Source: RGIG8767 sp964487395
GTDB lineage: Bacteria > Bacillota > Clostridia > Lachnospirales > Lachnospiraceae
Assembly (NCBI GenBank): GCA_964487395.1
Contig: CAZAQH010000075.1
Location: 1-9,567, forward strand
DNA length: 9,567 nucleotides
Reading direction: 5' to 3'
The first letter of the stretch is position 1. Each line of letters opens with the position of its first letter. Below are positions 1-6,047 of the stretch, piece by piece. Below the pieces are notes generated by a model. It had not been told where the DNA came from and made no database searches. It saw nothing but the letters and a program-made list of their open reading frames with translations. The translations under genes and the position numbers were made by a program.

Positions 1-492
1 AGGACATTTTTATCTTCCGGTGGTCTTGGCACAATGGGTTATGGACTGGGAGCATGTATCGGTGCTAAAATGGGACAGCCAGATAAGATTTGTATCAATA
101 TAGCAGGTGATGGCTGCTTTAGAATGAATATGAACGAACTTGCAACAGCATCTCGCTATGGTATTCCGATTATTCAGGTCATCATCAATAACAAGGTGCT
201 TGGTATGGTAAGACAATGGCAGACACTGTTTTATGATCATCGTTATTCACAGACAATACTTGATGATAAAGTCGATTTTAATAAAGTAGCAGAAGGACTT
301 GGCTGTGAGTCAATCTGTATTACCAAAAAAGAAGAAGTTGCACCGGCGATTGAAAAAGCAATTGCTCTTAAAAAACCGGTTGTCATTAATTGTATGATTG
401 ATAAGGATGACAGTGTATTTCCAATGGTTCCGGCAGGAGCACCAATCAGTGATGCTTTTGATGAAGATGATTTAAATAATAAAAAAGCATAA
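1..492 (+). CDS. ilvB: Acetolactate synthase large subunit, C-terminal part (5' end outside window)
   Basis: The frame is open from base 1 and gives 163 codons before TAA. This enzyme condenses two pyruvates to acetolactate, or pyruvate with 2-oxobutyrate, in branched-chain amino acid synthesis; it needs thiamine diphosphate, Mg2+ and FAD. The visible part is the ThDP-binding C-terminal domain. It opens with the family sequence SSGGLGTMGYGLGA, followed by the metal/ThDP motif, with GDG at fragment residues 36-38 and the closing NN at 63-64. Next comes GMVRQWQ, whose Trp (fragment residue 73) corresponds to the conserved Trp of the active-site entrance and herbicide site. The family is usually about 550-570 residues, so roughly 400 are missing upstream. 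The sequence ends in a normal way for the family (VFPMVPAGAPISDAF). No ilvN regulatory subunit follows; the next gene is unrelated and lies 51 nt downstream with no visible terminator between them. Confidence 0.95.
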   Translation, partial: RTFLSSGGLGTMGYGLGACIGAKMGQPDKICINIAGDGCFRMNMNELATASRYGIPIIQVIINNKVLGMVRQWQTLFYDHRYSQTILDDKVDFNKVAEGLGCESICITKKEEVAPAIEKAIALKKPVVINCMIDKDDSVFPMVPAGAPISDAFDEDDLNNKKA

Positions 493-533
493 CAATAATT
501 ATTAACACGTATGATAAAACAAGAATCAAATTT

Positions 534-538
534 GGGAG
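534..538 (+). promoter_or_regulatory. Ribosome binding site that fixes the start of the L,D-transpeptidase
   Basis: GGGAG lies 5 nt before the ATG at 544. An in-frame ATG at 511 exists, but it has no Shine-Dalgarno sequence. It would also add eleven residues ahead of a typical MKK plus membrane-segment start. The start at 544 is therefore preferred. Confidence 0.75.
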
Positions 539-543
539 TACAA

Positions 544-1956
544 ATGAAGAAATTCATACAAATATTTAGTGTTGTGACAGGTTTGGTTATTCTTTTGCTA
601 GGTCTATGTTATATAGGCCTAGCAGTTTATTATCAGGATGGGTTTTCTTATGGAACGTATATTAATGGGGTATATTGTACCGGCAAGAGCGTTTCACAGG
701 TAAATGAGGAACTTGATCGTGAATTTAAAGAAAATACAGCTTTTACCATTGTAATAAATGGCACAACAAAACAAATTGAACTTGATGATATATCATATTC
801 TTTTGATTTTGCAAAACCGTTAAATGTATATCTGGAGCAGCAAAATTCATATTTGTGGATAGAACATCTTTTTGAAAGTAAAGAAGGAATTACATTAACT
901 CCGGATGGTGTATATGATTACGCCGCATTTGAAAAGGCATATTCTTCACTGCATTTATTTGATTCCAATCTTCCAGAGACTGTATCCTGTATTCTCACAG
1001 AGGACGGGTACGTCATTCGTGATGGCAAACAAAATGTATATGATGAAGAAAAAGTAATTCAGCTACTGACAGATTCACTTTTGGAGGGAATTCTTATCGT
1101 TGATTTGGACAGTATGGACTGTCAAAAAAATCTTTCATATACAGAAGAAGAACAACAATTGCTTTCTTTATTTGAAAAAATTGATTCGTTTCAAAACCGA
1201 AATATTTCCATTCGTTTTGGCGATGAAATAAGAACAATATCAAAAAGAGAACTTGCTGATGTATTAAAATGCAATGAAAGTAATTATCCTTACTTAAACA
1301 GTGAGCAAATGCTGGAAATTGATGAAGAAGTAGTAAATGAACTCTCTAACCAAATAGCAAGCGAATATAACACGTATGGCAATCATCATTTTATAAATCA
1401 TGCAGGAATTGAAGTATATTTATCAAAAGGTAATTACGGCAATGAAATTGATGAAAAAAAAGAAAGTCAATGGTTATTTGCAACATTATCAGGAACGGAA
1501 CAAACAGTAGAACATGAGCCGGAATTTATACATACGGCTAATTATCTAGGTAAAGACGATATAGGAGACACTTATATTGAAATCAGTATCTCAGAACAAA
1601 AAATGTTCTATTTTGAAAATGGAGAAATAGTTTTAGAGACAGATGTTGTTACTGGTAATACCGGAAGAAATCATGGAACACCACAAAAGGTCTGCTATGT
1701 ATATGGCAAGCAGGAAAAACGTGTTTTAAGAGGCCCAGGCTATGCGTCTTTTGTGAATTATTGGGTACCGGTAAGCGGTAATATCGGAATTCATGATGCT
1801 CCGTGGCGAGATGAATACGGTGGTGAGATTTATAAGACTAATGGTTCTCATGGTTGTATTAATACTCCATATGATATGATGCAGCAATTATACGAAATGG
1901 TTGAAATAGGAACACCGGTTATTATTTATGATTTAGACAATCCGGATACATTTTAA
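544..1956 (+). CDS. Membrane-anchored L,D-transpeptidase (YkuD domain with YoaR-like putative peptidoglycan-binding region)
   Basis: This is a predicted 470-residue cell-wall enzyme. YkuD-type L,D-transpeptidases form 3-3 peptidoglycan crosslinks or attach groups to the wall. The N-terminus is MKK followed by one hydrophobic segment (about residues 4-29), which fits a signal anchor with the rest outside the cell. After it, FSYGTYINGVYCTGKSVSQV begins a long region typical of the putative peptidoglycan-binding domain (PG_binding_4/YoaR-like) seen in clostridial L,D-transpeptidases, to about residue 330. The YkuD domain spans about 340-463. It shows GIHDAPWR and the catalytic motif SHGCINTP, with the nucleophile Cys438, the preceding His436 and Asn440. 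Nothing key is missing. The gene stands alone between ilvB and serC. No promoter is evident in the 51-nt upstream gap, so it may depend on read-through from ilvB. No terminator is seen after it. Confidence 0.92.
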   Translation: MKKFIQIFSVVTGLVILLLGLCYIGLAVYYQDGFSYGTYINGVYCTGKSVSQVNEELDREFKENTAFTIVINGTTKQIELDDISYSFDFAKPLNVYLEQQNSYLWIEHLFESKEGITLTPDGVYDYAAFEKAYSSLHLFDSNLPETVSCILTEDGYVIRDGKQNVYDEEKVIQLLTDSLLEGILIVDLDSMDCQKNLSYTEEEQQLLSLFEKIDSFQNRNISIRFGDEIRTISKRELADVLKCNESNYPYLNSEQMLEIDEEVVNELSNQIASEYNTYGNHHFINHAGIEVYLSKGNYGNEIDEKKESQWLFATLSGTEQTVEHEPEFIHTANYLGKDDIGDTYIEISISEQKMFYFENGEIVLETDVVTGNTGRNHGTPQKVCYVYGKQEKRVLRGPGYASFVNYWVPVSGNIGIHDAPWRDEYGGEIYKTNGSHGCINTPYDMMQQLYEMVEIGTPVIIYDLDNPDTF

Positions 1957-1986
1957 TAAACTAACGTAATAAATTAAGTTTTTGAA

Positions 1987-2015
1987 TTGACGTATTATAG
2001 AAAAGAATGTAAAAT
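1987..2015 (+). promoter_or_regulatory. Sigma-A type promoter for serC-serA
   Basis: A -35 box TTGACG (1987-1992) and a -10 box TAAAAT (2010-2015) are separated by exactly 17 nt, in the 124-nt gap between the L,D-transpeptidase and serC. Transcription would start near 2022 and give a leader of about 60 nt, too short for a T-box. Assigned by eye, not tested. Confidence 0.72.
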
Positions 2016-2028
2016 GATGTAAGTTTTC

Positions 2029-2048
2029 AAAACTGCTATGGCGGTTTT
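2029..2048 (+). other. Hairpin in the serC leader
   Basis: AAAACTGC (2029-2036) pairs with GCGGTTTT (2041-2048), including one G-U pair, around a 4-nt loop. It would lie close to the 5' end of the predicted transcript, upstream of the AGGAGG at 2066-2071. The U-run is inside the stem and is not followed by more U, so it is a poor intrinsic terminator. It could stabilise the transcript end or act as a small regulatory structure. Confidence 0.45.
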
Positions 2049-2080
2049 AGATAAAATTATAAAACAGGAGGAATTAGAGA

Positions 2081-3166
2081 GTGGCCAGAGTGTATAACTT
2101 TTCAGCAGGTCCAGCAGTTTTACCTGAAGAAGTATTAAAAGAAGCTGCAGAAGAAATGTTTGATTATAGGGGATCCGGAATGTCCGTAATGGAGATGAGC
2201 CACCGATCTAAGACCTATGATAATATTATTAAAGAAGCAGAGGCTGATTTAAGAGATTTAATGAATATACCGGACAATTACAAGGTATTATTCTTACAAG
2301 GTGGAGCAAGCCAGCAATTTGCCATGATTCCGATGAACCTTATGAAGAATAAAGTAGCTGATTATATTGTAACCGGTCAGTGGGCAAAAAAAGCATATCA
2401 GGAAGCATGTATCTACGGAAAAGCTAATAAAATAGCATCATCTGAAGACCAGACTTTCTCTTACATACCGGATTGCTCTGATTTACCAATTTCAGAGGAT
2501 GCAGATTACGTATATATTTGTGAAAACAATACAATTTACGGAACAAAATTTAAAACATTACCAAATACAAAAGGTAAGACATTAGTAGCAGATGTATCTT
2601 CCTGCTTCTTATCAGAGCCTGTTGATGTTACAAAGTATGGCGTTATCTATGGCGGCGTTCAGAAAAACATTGGTCCTGCAGGTGTGGTAATCGTAATCAT
2701 TCGTGAAGATTTAATTACAGAGGATACCTTACCAGGTACTCCTACCATGTTAAAATACAAAACACATGCAGATAATGATTCTTTATACAACACACCACCT
2801 GCATATGGTATTTATATCTGTGGCAAGGTATTTAAGTGGCTTAAGAAAATGGGCGGCTTAGAGGCAATGAAAGAGAGAAATGAAAAGAAAGCAGCAATTC
2901 TTTATAATTTCCTTGATGAGAGCAAATTATTCAAAGGTACTGTACGCAAGGAAGACCGTTCTTTAATGAATGTTCCTTTTGTAACAGGAGATGCTGATTT
3001 AGATGCTAAGTTTGTAAAAGAAGCAAAAGAAGCCGGATTTGAAAGTTTAAAGGGTCATCGTTCGGTTGGTGGTATGCGTGCCAGTATTTACAATGCAATG
3101 CCAATAGAAGGTGTTGAAAAATTAGTAGAGTTCATGAGAAAATTTGAAAAAGATAATTTAAAATAA
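2081..3166 (+). CDS. serC: Phosphoserine aminotransferase
   Basis: This is the PLP enzyme that converts 3-phosphohydroxypyruvate and glutamate to O-phosphoserine and 2-oxoglutarate, the second step of serine synthesis; the same family can act in pyridoxal phosphate synthesis. At 361 residues it has the normal family length. The N-terminus RVYNFSAGPAVLPEEVL and the MEMSHRS segment are family signatures. LQGGASQQFAMIPMNL forms the phosphate-binding loop, Trp101 in VTGQWAKKA is the residue that stacks on the cofactor ring, and Lys195 in GGVQKNIGPAGV is the Schiff-base lysine. The C-terminus has GMRASIYNAMP. The start is GTG, supported by a perfect AGGAGG (2066-2071) 9 nt upstream; the encoded start MARVYNF fits the family. 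It is followed 12 nt later by serA with no terminator between them, so the two form an operon. Confidence 0.97.
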   Translation: MARVYNFSAGPAVLPEEVLKEAAEEMFDYRGSGMSVMEMSHRSKTYDNIIKEAEADLRDLMNIPDNYKVLFLQGGASQQFAMIPMNLMKNKVADYIVTGQWAKKAYQEACIYGKANKIASSEDQTFSYIPDCSDLPISEDADYVYICENNTIYGTKFKTLPNTKGKTLVADVSSCFLSEPVDVTKYGVIYGGVQKNIGPAGVVIVIIREDLITEDTLPGTPTMLKYKTHADNDSLYNTPPAYGIYICGKVFKWLKKMGGLEAMKERNEKKAAILYNFLDESKLFKGTVRKEDRSLMNVPFVTGDADLDAKFVKEAKEAGFESLKGHRSVGGMRASIYNAMPIEGVEKLVEFMRKFEKDNLK

Positions 3167-3178
3167 GAGGGGTGTATT

Positions 3179-4342
3179 ATGTTTAAGTATCATTGTTTAA
3201 ATCCAATTGCGCAGATTGGACTTGAAAAATTTGATAAGAATTATGTTAAAACAGAAGATGTCAAGGAAGCAGATGGAATTTTAGTACGTAGTGCTTCCAT
3301 GCATGAAATGGAAATGCCGGAAAGCCTTTTAGCCATCGCAAGAGCAGGTGCAGGTGTTAATAATATTCCTCTTGATGATTGTGCATCCAAGGGAATTGTT
3401 GTATTTAATACTCCTGGAGCAAATGCCAATGGTGTAAAAGAACTCGTTATTGCAGGAATGCTTTTAGCATCCAGAGATATTGTAAGCGGTATTGAATGGG
3501 TTAAATCCGATAAAGAGGATGAAAACATTGCAAAAGCTGCTGAAAAAGAAAAGAAAAAATTTGCCGGAACTGAAATCCGTGACAAGAAGCTTGGTATTAT
3601 CGGTTTAGGAGCAATTGGTGTTAAGGTTGCCAATGCAGCCAAACATCTTGGTATGGAAGTGTATGGATACGATCCATATTTATCCGTTGATGCAGCATGG
3701 AACTTAAGCAGAGATGTAAAACACGTATTAAACGTAGAAGATATTTATGAAAATTGTGATTTTATTACGATTCATGTACCACTTATGGATTCTACAAGAG
3801 GAATGCTTAATAAAGATGCAATTGCAAAAATGAAAGATGGCGTTATTCTTCTTAACTTCGCACGCGATTTACTTGCTAATGAAGCAGATATTTTAGAGGG
3901 CATCAAAGCCGGAAAAATCAGAAAATATGTTTCTGATTTCCCAAACAGTACAACAGCAGGACAGGAAGGCTGTATTGTAATTCCTCATCTTGGTGCTTCC
4001 ACAGAAGAATCAGAAGACAATTGTGCAGTTATGGCAGTTGATGAGTTAAAGAATTATCTTGAAAATGGTAATATTATGCATAGTGTTAATTATCCAAGTT
4101 GTGATATGGGTGTATGTGCACAAAAAGGAAGAGTTGCCATATTCCATAAAAACATTGCCAACATGATTACAAAATTCTCAGCTGTATTTGGAAATCGTGG
4201 AATTAACATTACTGATATGATGAATAAGTCAAAAGGTGATTATGCATATTCTATGTTTGATTTGGAAGATGAACTTTCAAATGAGATTGTTGAAGAATTA
4301 AAAGCAATTGACGGTGTACTTCGTGTAAGAGTAGTAAAATAA
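3179..4342 (+). CDS. serA: D-3-phosphoglycerate dehydrogenase with C-terminal ACT domain
   Basis: This enzyme oxidises 3-phosphoglycerate to 3-phosphohydroxypyruvate with NAD+, the first step of serine synthesis. Its 387 residues fit the shorter form that has an ACT domain but lacks the extra allosteric domain of ~525-residue enzymes. The split substrate domain includes VRSAS and AGAGVNNIPLDDCASKGIVVFNTPGAN in family form. The Rossmann motif is GLGAIG (142-147), with Asp165 in YGYDPY as the likely adenosine ribose contact. Catalytic Arg229 lies in NFARD and catalytic His270 in PHLGASTEES. The usual DVF-x-x-EP motif that supplies the catalytic Glu is replaced by DFPNST (253-258), and the Arg-to-His span is 41 residues against about 52 in E. 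coli SerA. The ACT domain covers about 317-387 and is the likely site of serine feedback. GAGGGG (3167-3172) is the ribosome binding site, 6 nt before ATG. The gene forms an operon with serC. Confidence 0.94.
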   Translation: MFKYHCLNPIAQIGLEKFDKNYVKTEDVKEADGILVRSASMHEMEMPESLLAIARAGAGVNNIPLDDCASKGIVVFNTPGANANGVKELVIAGMLLASRDIVSGIEWVKSDKEDENIAKAAEKEKKKFAGTEIRDKKLGIIGLGAIGVKVANAAKHLGMEVYGYDPYLSVDAAWNLSRDVKHVLNVEDIYENCDFITIHVPLMDSTRGMLNKDAIAKMKDGVILLNFARDLLANEADILEGIKAGKIRKYVSDFPNSTTAGQEGCIVIPHLGASTEESEDNCAVMAVDELKNYLENGNIMHSVNYPSCDMGVCAQKGRVAIFHKNIANMITKFSAVFGNRGINITDMMNKSKGDYAYSMFDLEDELSNEIVEELKAIDGVLRVRVVK

Positions 4343-4360
4343 TATTGTTATTCTAAATAA

Positions 4361-4403
4361 AAATACCGACTTACTTCGGCAAGGAAGCAAGTCGGTATTT
4401 TTT
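4361..4403. terminator. Intrinsic terminator, probably bidirectional, shared by serA and the convergent small gene
   Basis: A 12-bp stem (4361-4372 with 4389-4400) is topped, after one A-C mismatch, by CTTC/GAAG (4374-4377 with 4384-4387) around the loop GGCAAG. Reading rightward, the stem ends in a T run to 4403. Reading leftward, the complement of 4359-4363 also gives a T run. It lies 19 nt after the serA stop and 30 nt beyond the end of the minus-strand gene, as expected for a shared terminator between convergent genes. Confidence 0.93.
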
Positions 4404-4432
4404 ATAAGGTGCTTAAATTAATAATCTTTGAT

Positions 4433-4702
4433 TTATTCTGGGATTTTACCGGTCTGAAATACACCTTCAAAATCTGTATTCATCTTTTTTTCGTATTCCA
4501 CAGAATTTTCAGTGGCTAAATCCATATATTTAATAAAGATTTCTTCTACCGGTTTCTTTTCCACCATAGCAAGTTCCTGCAGGATAGGACGTAGCTTCTC
4601 GATTTGTTCAGAAATCCTTACTTTTTGAGGATCAATATCAGGCATTACTTTATCAGCATAATTATTTATTTTTTCTAAGAATTCATGATCTTCCTTCGTC
4701 AT
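4433..4702 (-). CDS. Small protein of unknown function (89 residues)
   Basis: I do not recognise this protein. It is 89 residues, highly charged, with no hydrophobic segment, no Cys and no signal peptide, so it is probably a soluble, mostly helical cytoplasmic protein. It contains segments such as EQIEKLRPILQELAMVEKK and EEIFIKYMDLATENSVEYEKK, which could form amphipathic helices. It is probably a real gene: AAAGGAGT lies 8 nt upstream of its ATG on the minus strand (complement of 4711-4718). A near-consensus promoter sits just beyond that, and a terminator hairpin lies 30 nt past its stop. It separates serC-serA from the DUF1015 gene and is transcribed against serA. Nothing in the sequence gives its role; a regulator or adaptor for the flanking operons is only a guess from position. 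Confidence 0.85.
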   Translation of the reverse strand: MTKEDHEFLEKINNYADKVMPDIDPQKVRISEQIEKLRPILQELAMVEKKPVEEIFIKYMDLATENSVEYEKKMNTDFEGVFQTGKIPE

Positions 4703-4738
4703 TTTTGTTCACTCCTTTACTATTATCAGTTGAAAAGT

Positions 4739-4767
4739 ATTTTAACACTTGCTTAAAAGGATGTCAA
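4739..4767 (-). promoter_or_regulatory. Near-consensus promoter (extended -10) for the 89-residue gene
   Basis: On the minus strand a perfect -35 TTGACA (complement of 4762-4767) is followed after exactly 17 nt by TAAAAT (complement of 4739-4744). A TG-n extended -10 lies directly upstream (complement of 4745-4747). Transcription would start near 4732 and run into the gene whose ATG is at 4702. This is one of the strongest promoter matches in the window. Confidence 0.85.
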
Positions 4768-4777
4768 AATGTAGAAT
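4749..4777 (+). promoter_or_regulatory. Promoter for the DUF1015-GlgB-like-MscS operon, overlapping the minus-strand promoter
   Basis: TTGCTT (4749-4754) and TAGAAT (4772-4777) are 17 nt apart on the plus strand, placing transcription start near 4784, 25 nt before the DUF1015 ATG. The -35 is weaker than that of the opposing promoter. The two elements interleave over 4749-4767, so polymerase could not occupy both at once. Confidence 0.62.
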
Positions 4778-4808
4778 ATTTATAACAAAAGAAAAAAGGA
4801 GAGTATAG

Positions 4809-6029
4809 ATGGCAGATTTAAGACCCTTTAAAGCAATACTACCTAAAAAAGGATTAGAGGATAAAATCGCAGCATTACCATATGATGTATATAATCGAGA
4901 GGAAGCAACAAAGATTGTCAAAGCAAATCCGTTATCTTTTTTGTGTATTGACCGGGCAGAGACCAATTTTCCTGATAATGTATCAACTTATGATGAATGT
5001 GTCTATCAAAAGGCGGAAGAATTATTAAGTACCATGATTTTGGAAGGTCAATTTGTTGAAGAATCAAAGCAATGCTATTTTTTATATCGTCAGACAATGG
5101 ATGGAAGAAGTCAGACCGGAATTGTTGGCTGTGCATCTGTTGATGATTATTGCAATGGAATTATTAAGAAGCACGAAAATACAAGAGAAGAAAAAGAATT
5201 AGACCGTATTCATCATATTGATACGTGTAATGCACAGACGGGACCTATCTTTTTGGCATTTCGTTTTGAAGAAGAACTGGATAAACTGATAAATCGTATT
5301 TTAAAAACCAATCCATTATTTGATTTTGTATCGGAGGATGGAATAGGTCATAGCGTTTTTAGGATTGATGATGAAACAGATATTCAGACAATTTCTAATT
5401 GTTTTAAACGGATGAATGCAATTTATATCGCAGATGGTCATCATAGATGTGCATCCGCTGCAAAAGTTTCGCTTAAAAGAAGAAAAGAAGGACTAGAACA
5501 GGAATCTGATTATTTTTTATCTGTTCTTTTTCCTGAAAACCAGTTAAAGATTTTAGATTATAATCGTGTGATTAAAGATTATAATAATAAAAGTACGGAT
5601 GAAATCCTTAATGAGATTAAAACACATTTTGATATAACCTTAGAAGATAAACAGGTAAAACCGGATAAAAAGGGAACTTTTGGTATGTATATGAATAACC
5701 AGTGGTATCGACTTACCATAAAAGAGGAATATTGTTCAAGCGATCCGGTTGAGGGCTTGGATGTTTCTCTTTTGCAGAAATATGTATTAGATGATATTCT
5801 TAATATAAAAGATCCCAAAACAGATAAAAGGATTGATTTTGTGGGTGGAATTCGCGGTCTTAGTGAACTCGAAAAAAGAGTGCATGAGGATTGTAAAATT
5901 GCTTTTTCCATGTATCCAACATCTATTTTAGAATTATTTAATGTGGCAGATGCCGGAATGCTGATGCCTCCTAAATCAACATGGTTTGAACCAAAACTTC
6001 GAAGCGGACTTTTTATACATAAAATATAA
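4809..6029 (+). CDS. DUF1015 family protein
   Basis: This is a 406-residue member of the uncharacterised DUF1015 family, recognised from its N-terminus (ADLRPFKAILP, then AALPYDVYNREEA), the central IIKKHENTREEKELDRIHHI segment, ADGHHRCASAA, and the end AGMLMPPKSTWFEPKLRSGLFIH. The length is normal for the family. No membrane segment or signal is seen, so it is probably cytoplasmic. The DGHHR box (Asp209 to Arg213, followed by Ala215 and Ala217) resembles the DGHHR-type motif of the ParB/sulfiredoxin fold, which in SerK-type proteins binds nucleotide for serine phosphorylation; that link is my inference. The start is ATG with AAGGAG 7 nt upstream (4796-4801). It lies downstream of serC-serA, separated by the small minus-strand gene, and heads a run with the GlgB-like gene 18 nt later. 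Serine or phosphoserine metabolism is plausible but unproven. Confidence 0.93.
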   Translation: MADLRPFKAILPKKGLEDKIAALPYDVYNREEATKIVKANPLSFLCIDRAETNFPDNVSTYDECVYQKAEELLSTMILEGQFVEESKQCYFLYRQTMDGRSQTGIVGCASVDDYCNGIIKKHENTREEKELDRIHHIDTCNAQTGPIFLAFRFEEELDKLINRILKTNPLFDFVSEDGIGHSVFRIDDETDIQTISNCFKRMNAIYIADGHHRCASAAKVSLKRRKEGLEQESDYFLSVLFPENQLKILDYNRVIKDYNNKSTDEILNEIKTHFDITLEDKQVKPDKKGTFGMYMNNQWYRLTIKEEYCSSDPVEGLDVSLLQKYVLDDILNIKDPKTDKRIDFVGGIRGLSELEKRVHEDCKIAFSMYPTSILELFNVADAGMLMPPKSTWFEPKLRSGLFIHKI

Positions 6030-6047
6030 AACAAAGGGGAGGTCATT

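Noticed and set aside
511..543. Upstream in-frame ATG at 511 as start of the L,D-transpeptidase
   Set aside because: It has no ribosome binding site, whereas the ATG at 544 has GGGAG at the right distance and begins a typical MKK plus hydrophobic anchor.
1957..2080. Riboswitch or T-box upstream of serC
   Set aside because: The predicted leader is only about 60 nt, with one small hairpin and no specifier loop or T-box-like sequence.
3241..3642. Minus-strand 133-codon open frame inside serA
   Set aside because: It lies wholly antisense within serA, which has full family motifs; it has no ribosome binding site, and its composition is that of a complementary-strand shadow.
5579..6046. Minus-strand 155-codon open frame across the end of the DUF1015 gene
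   Set aside because: It is antisense to a well-supported gene and has no recognisable domain.
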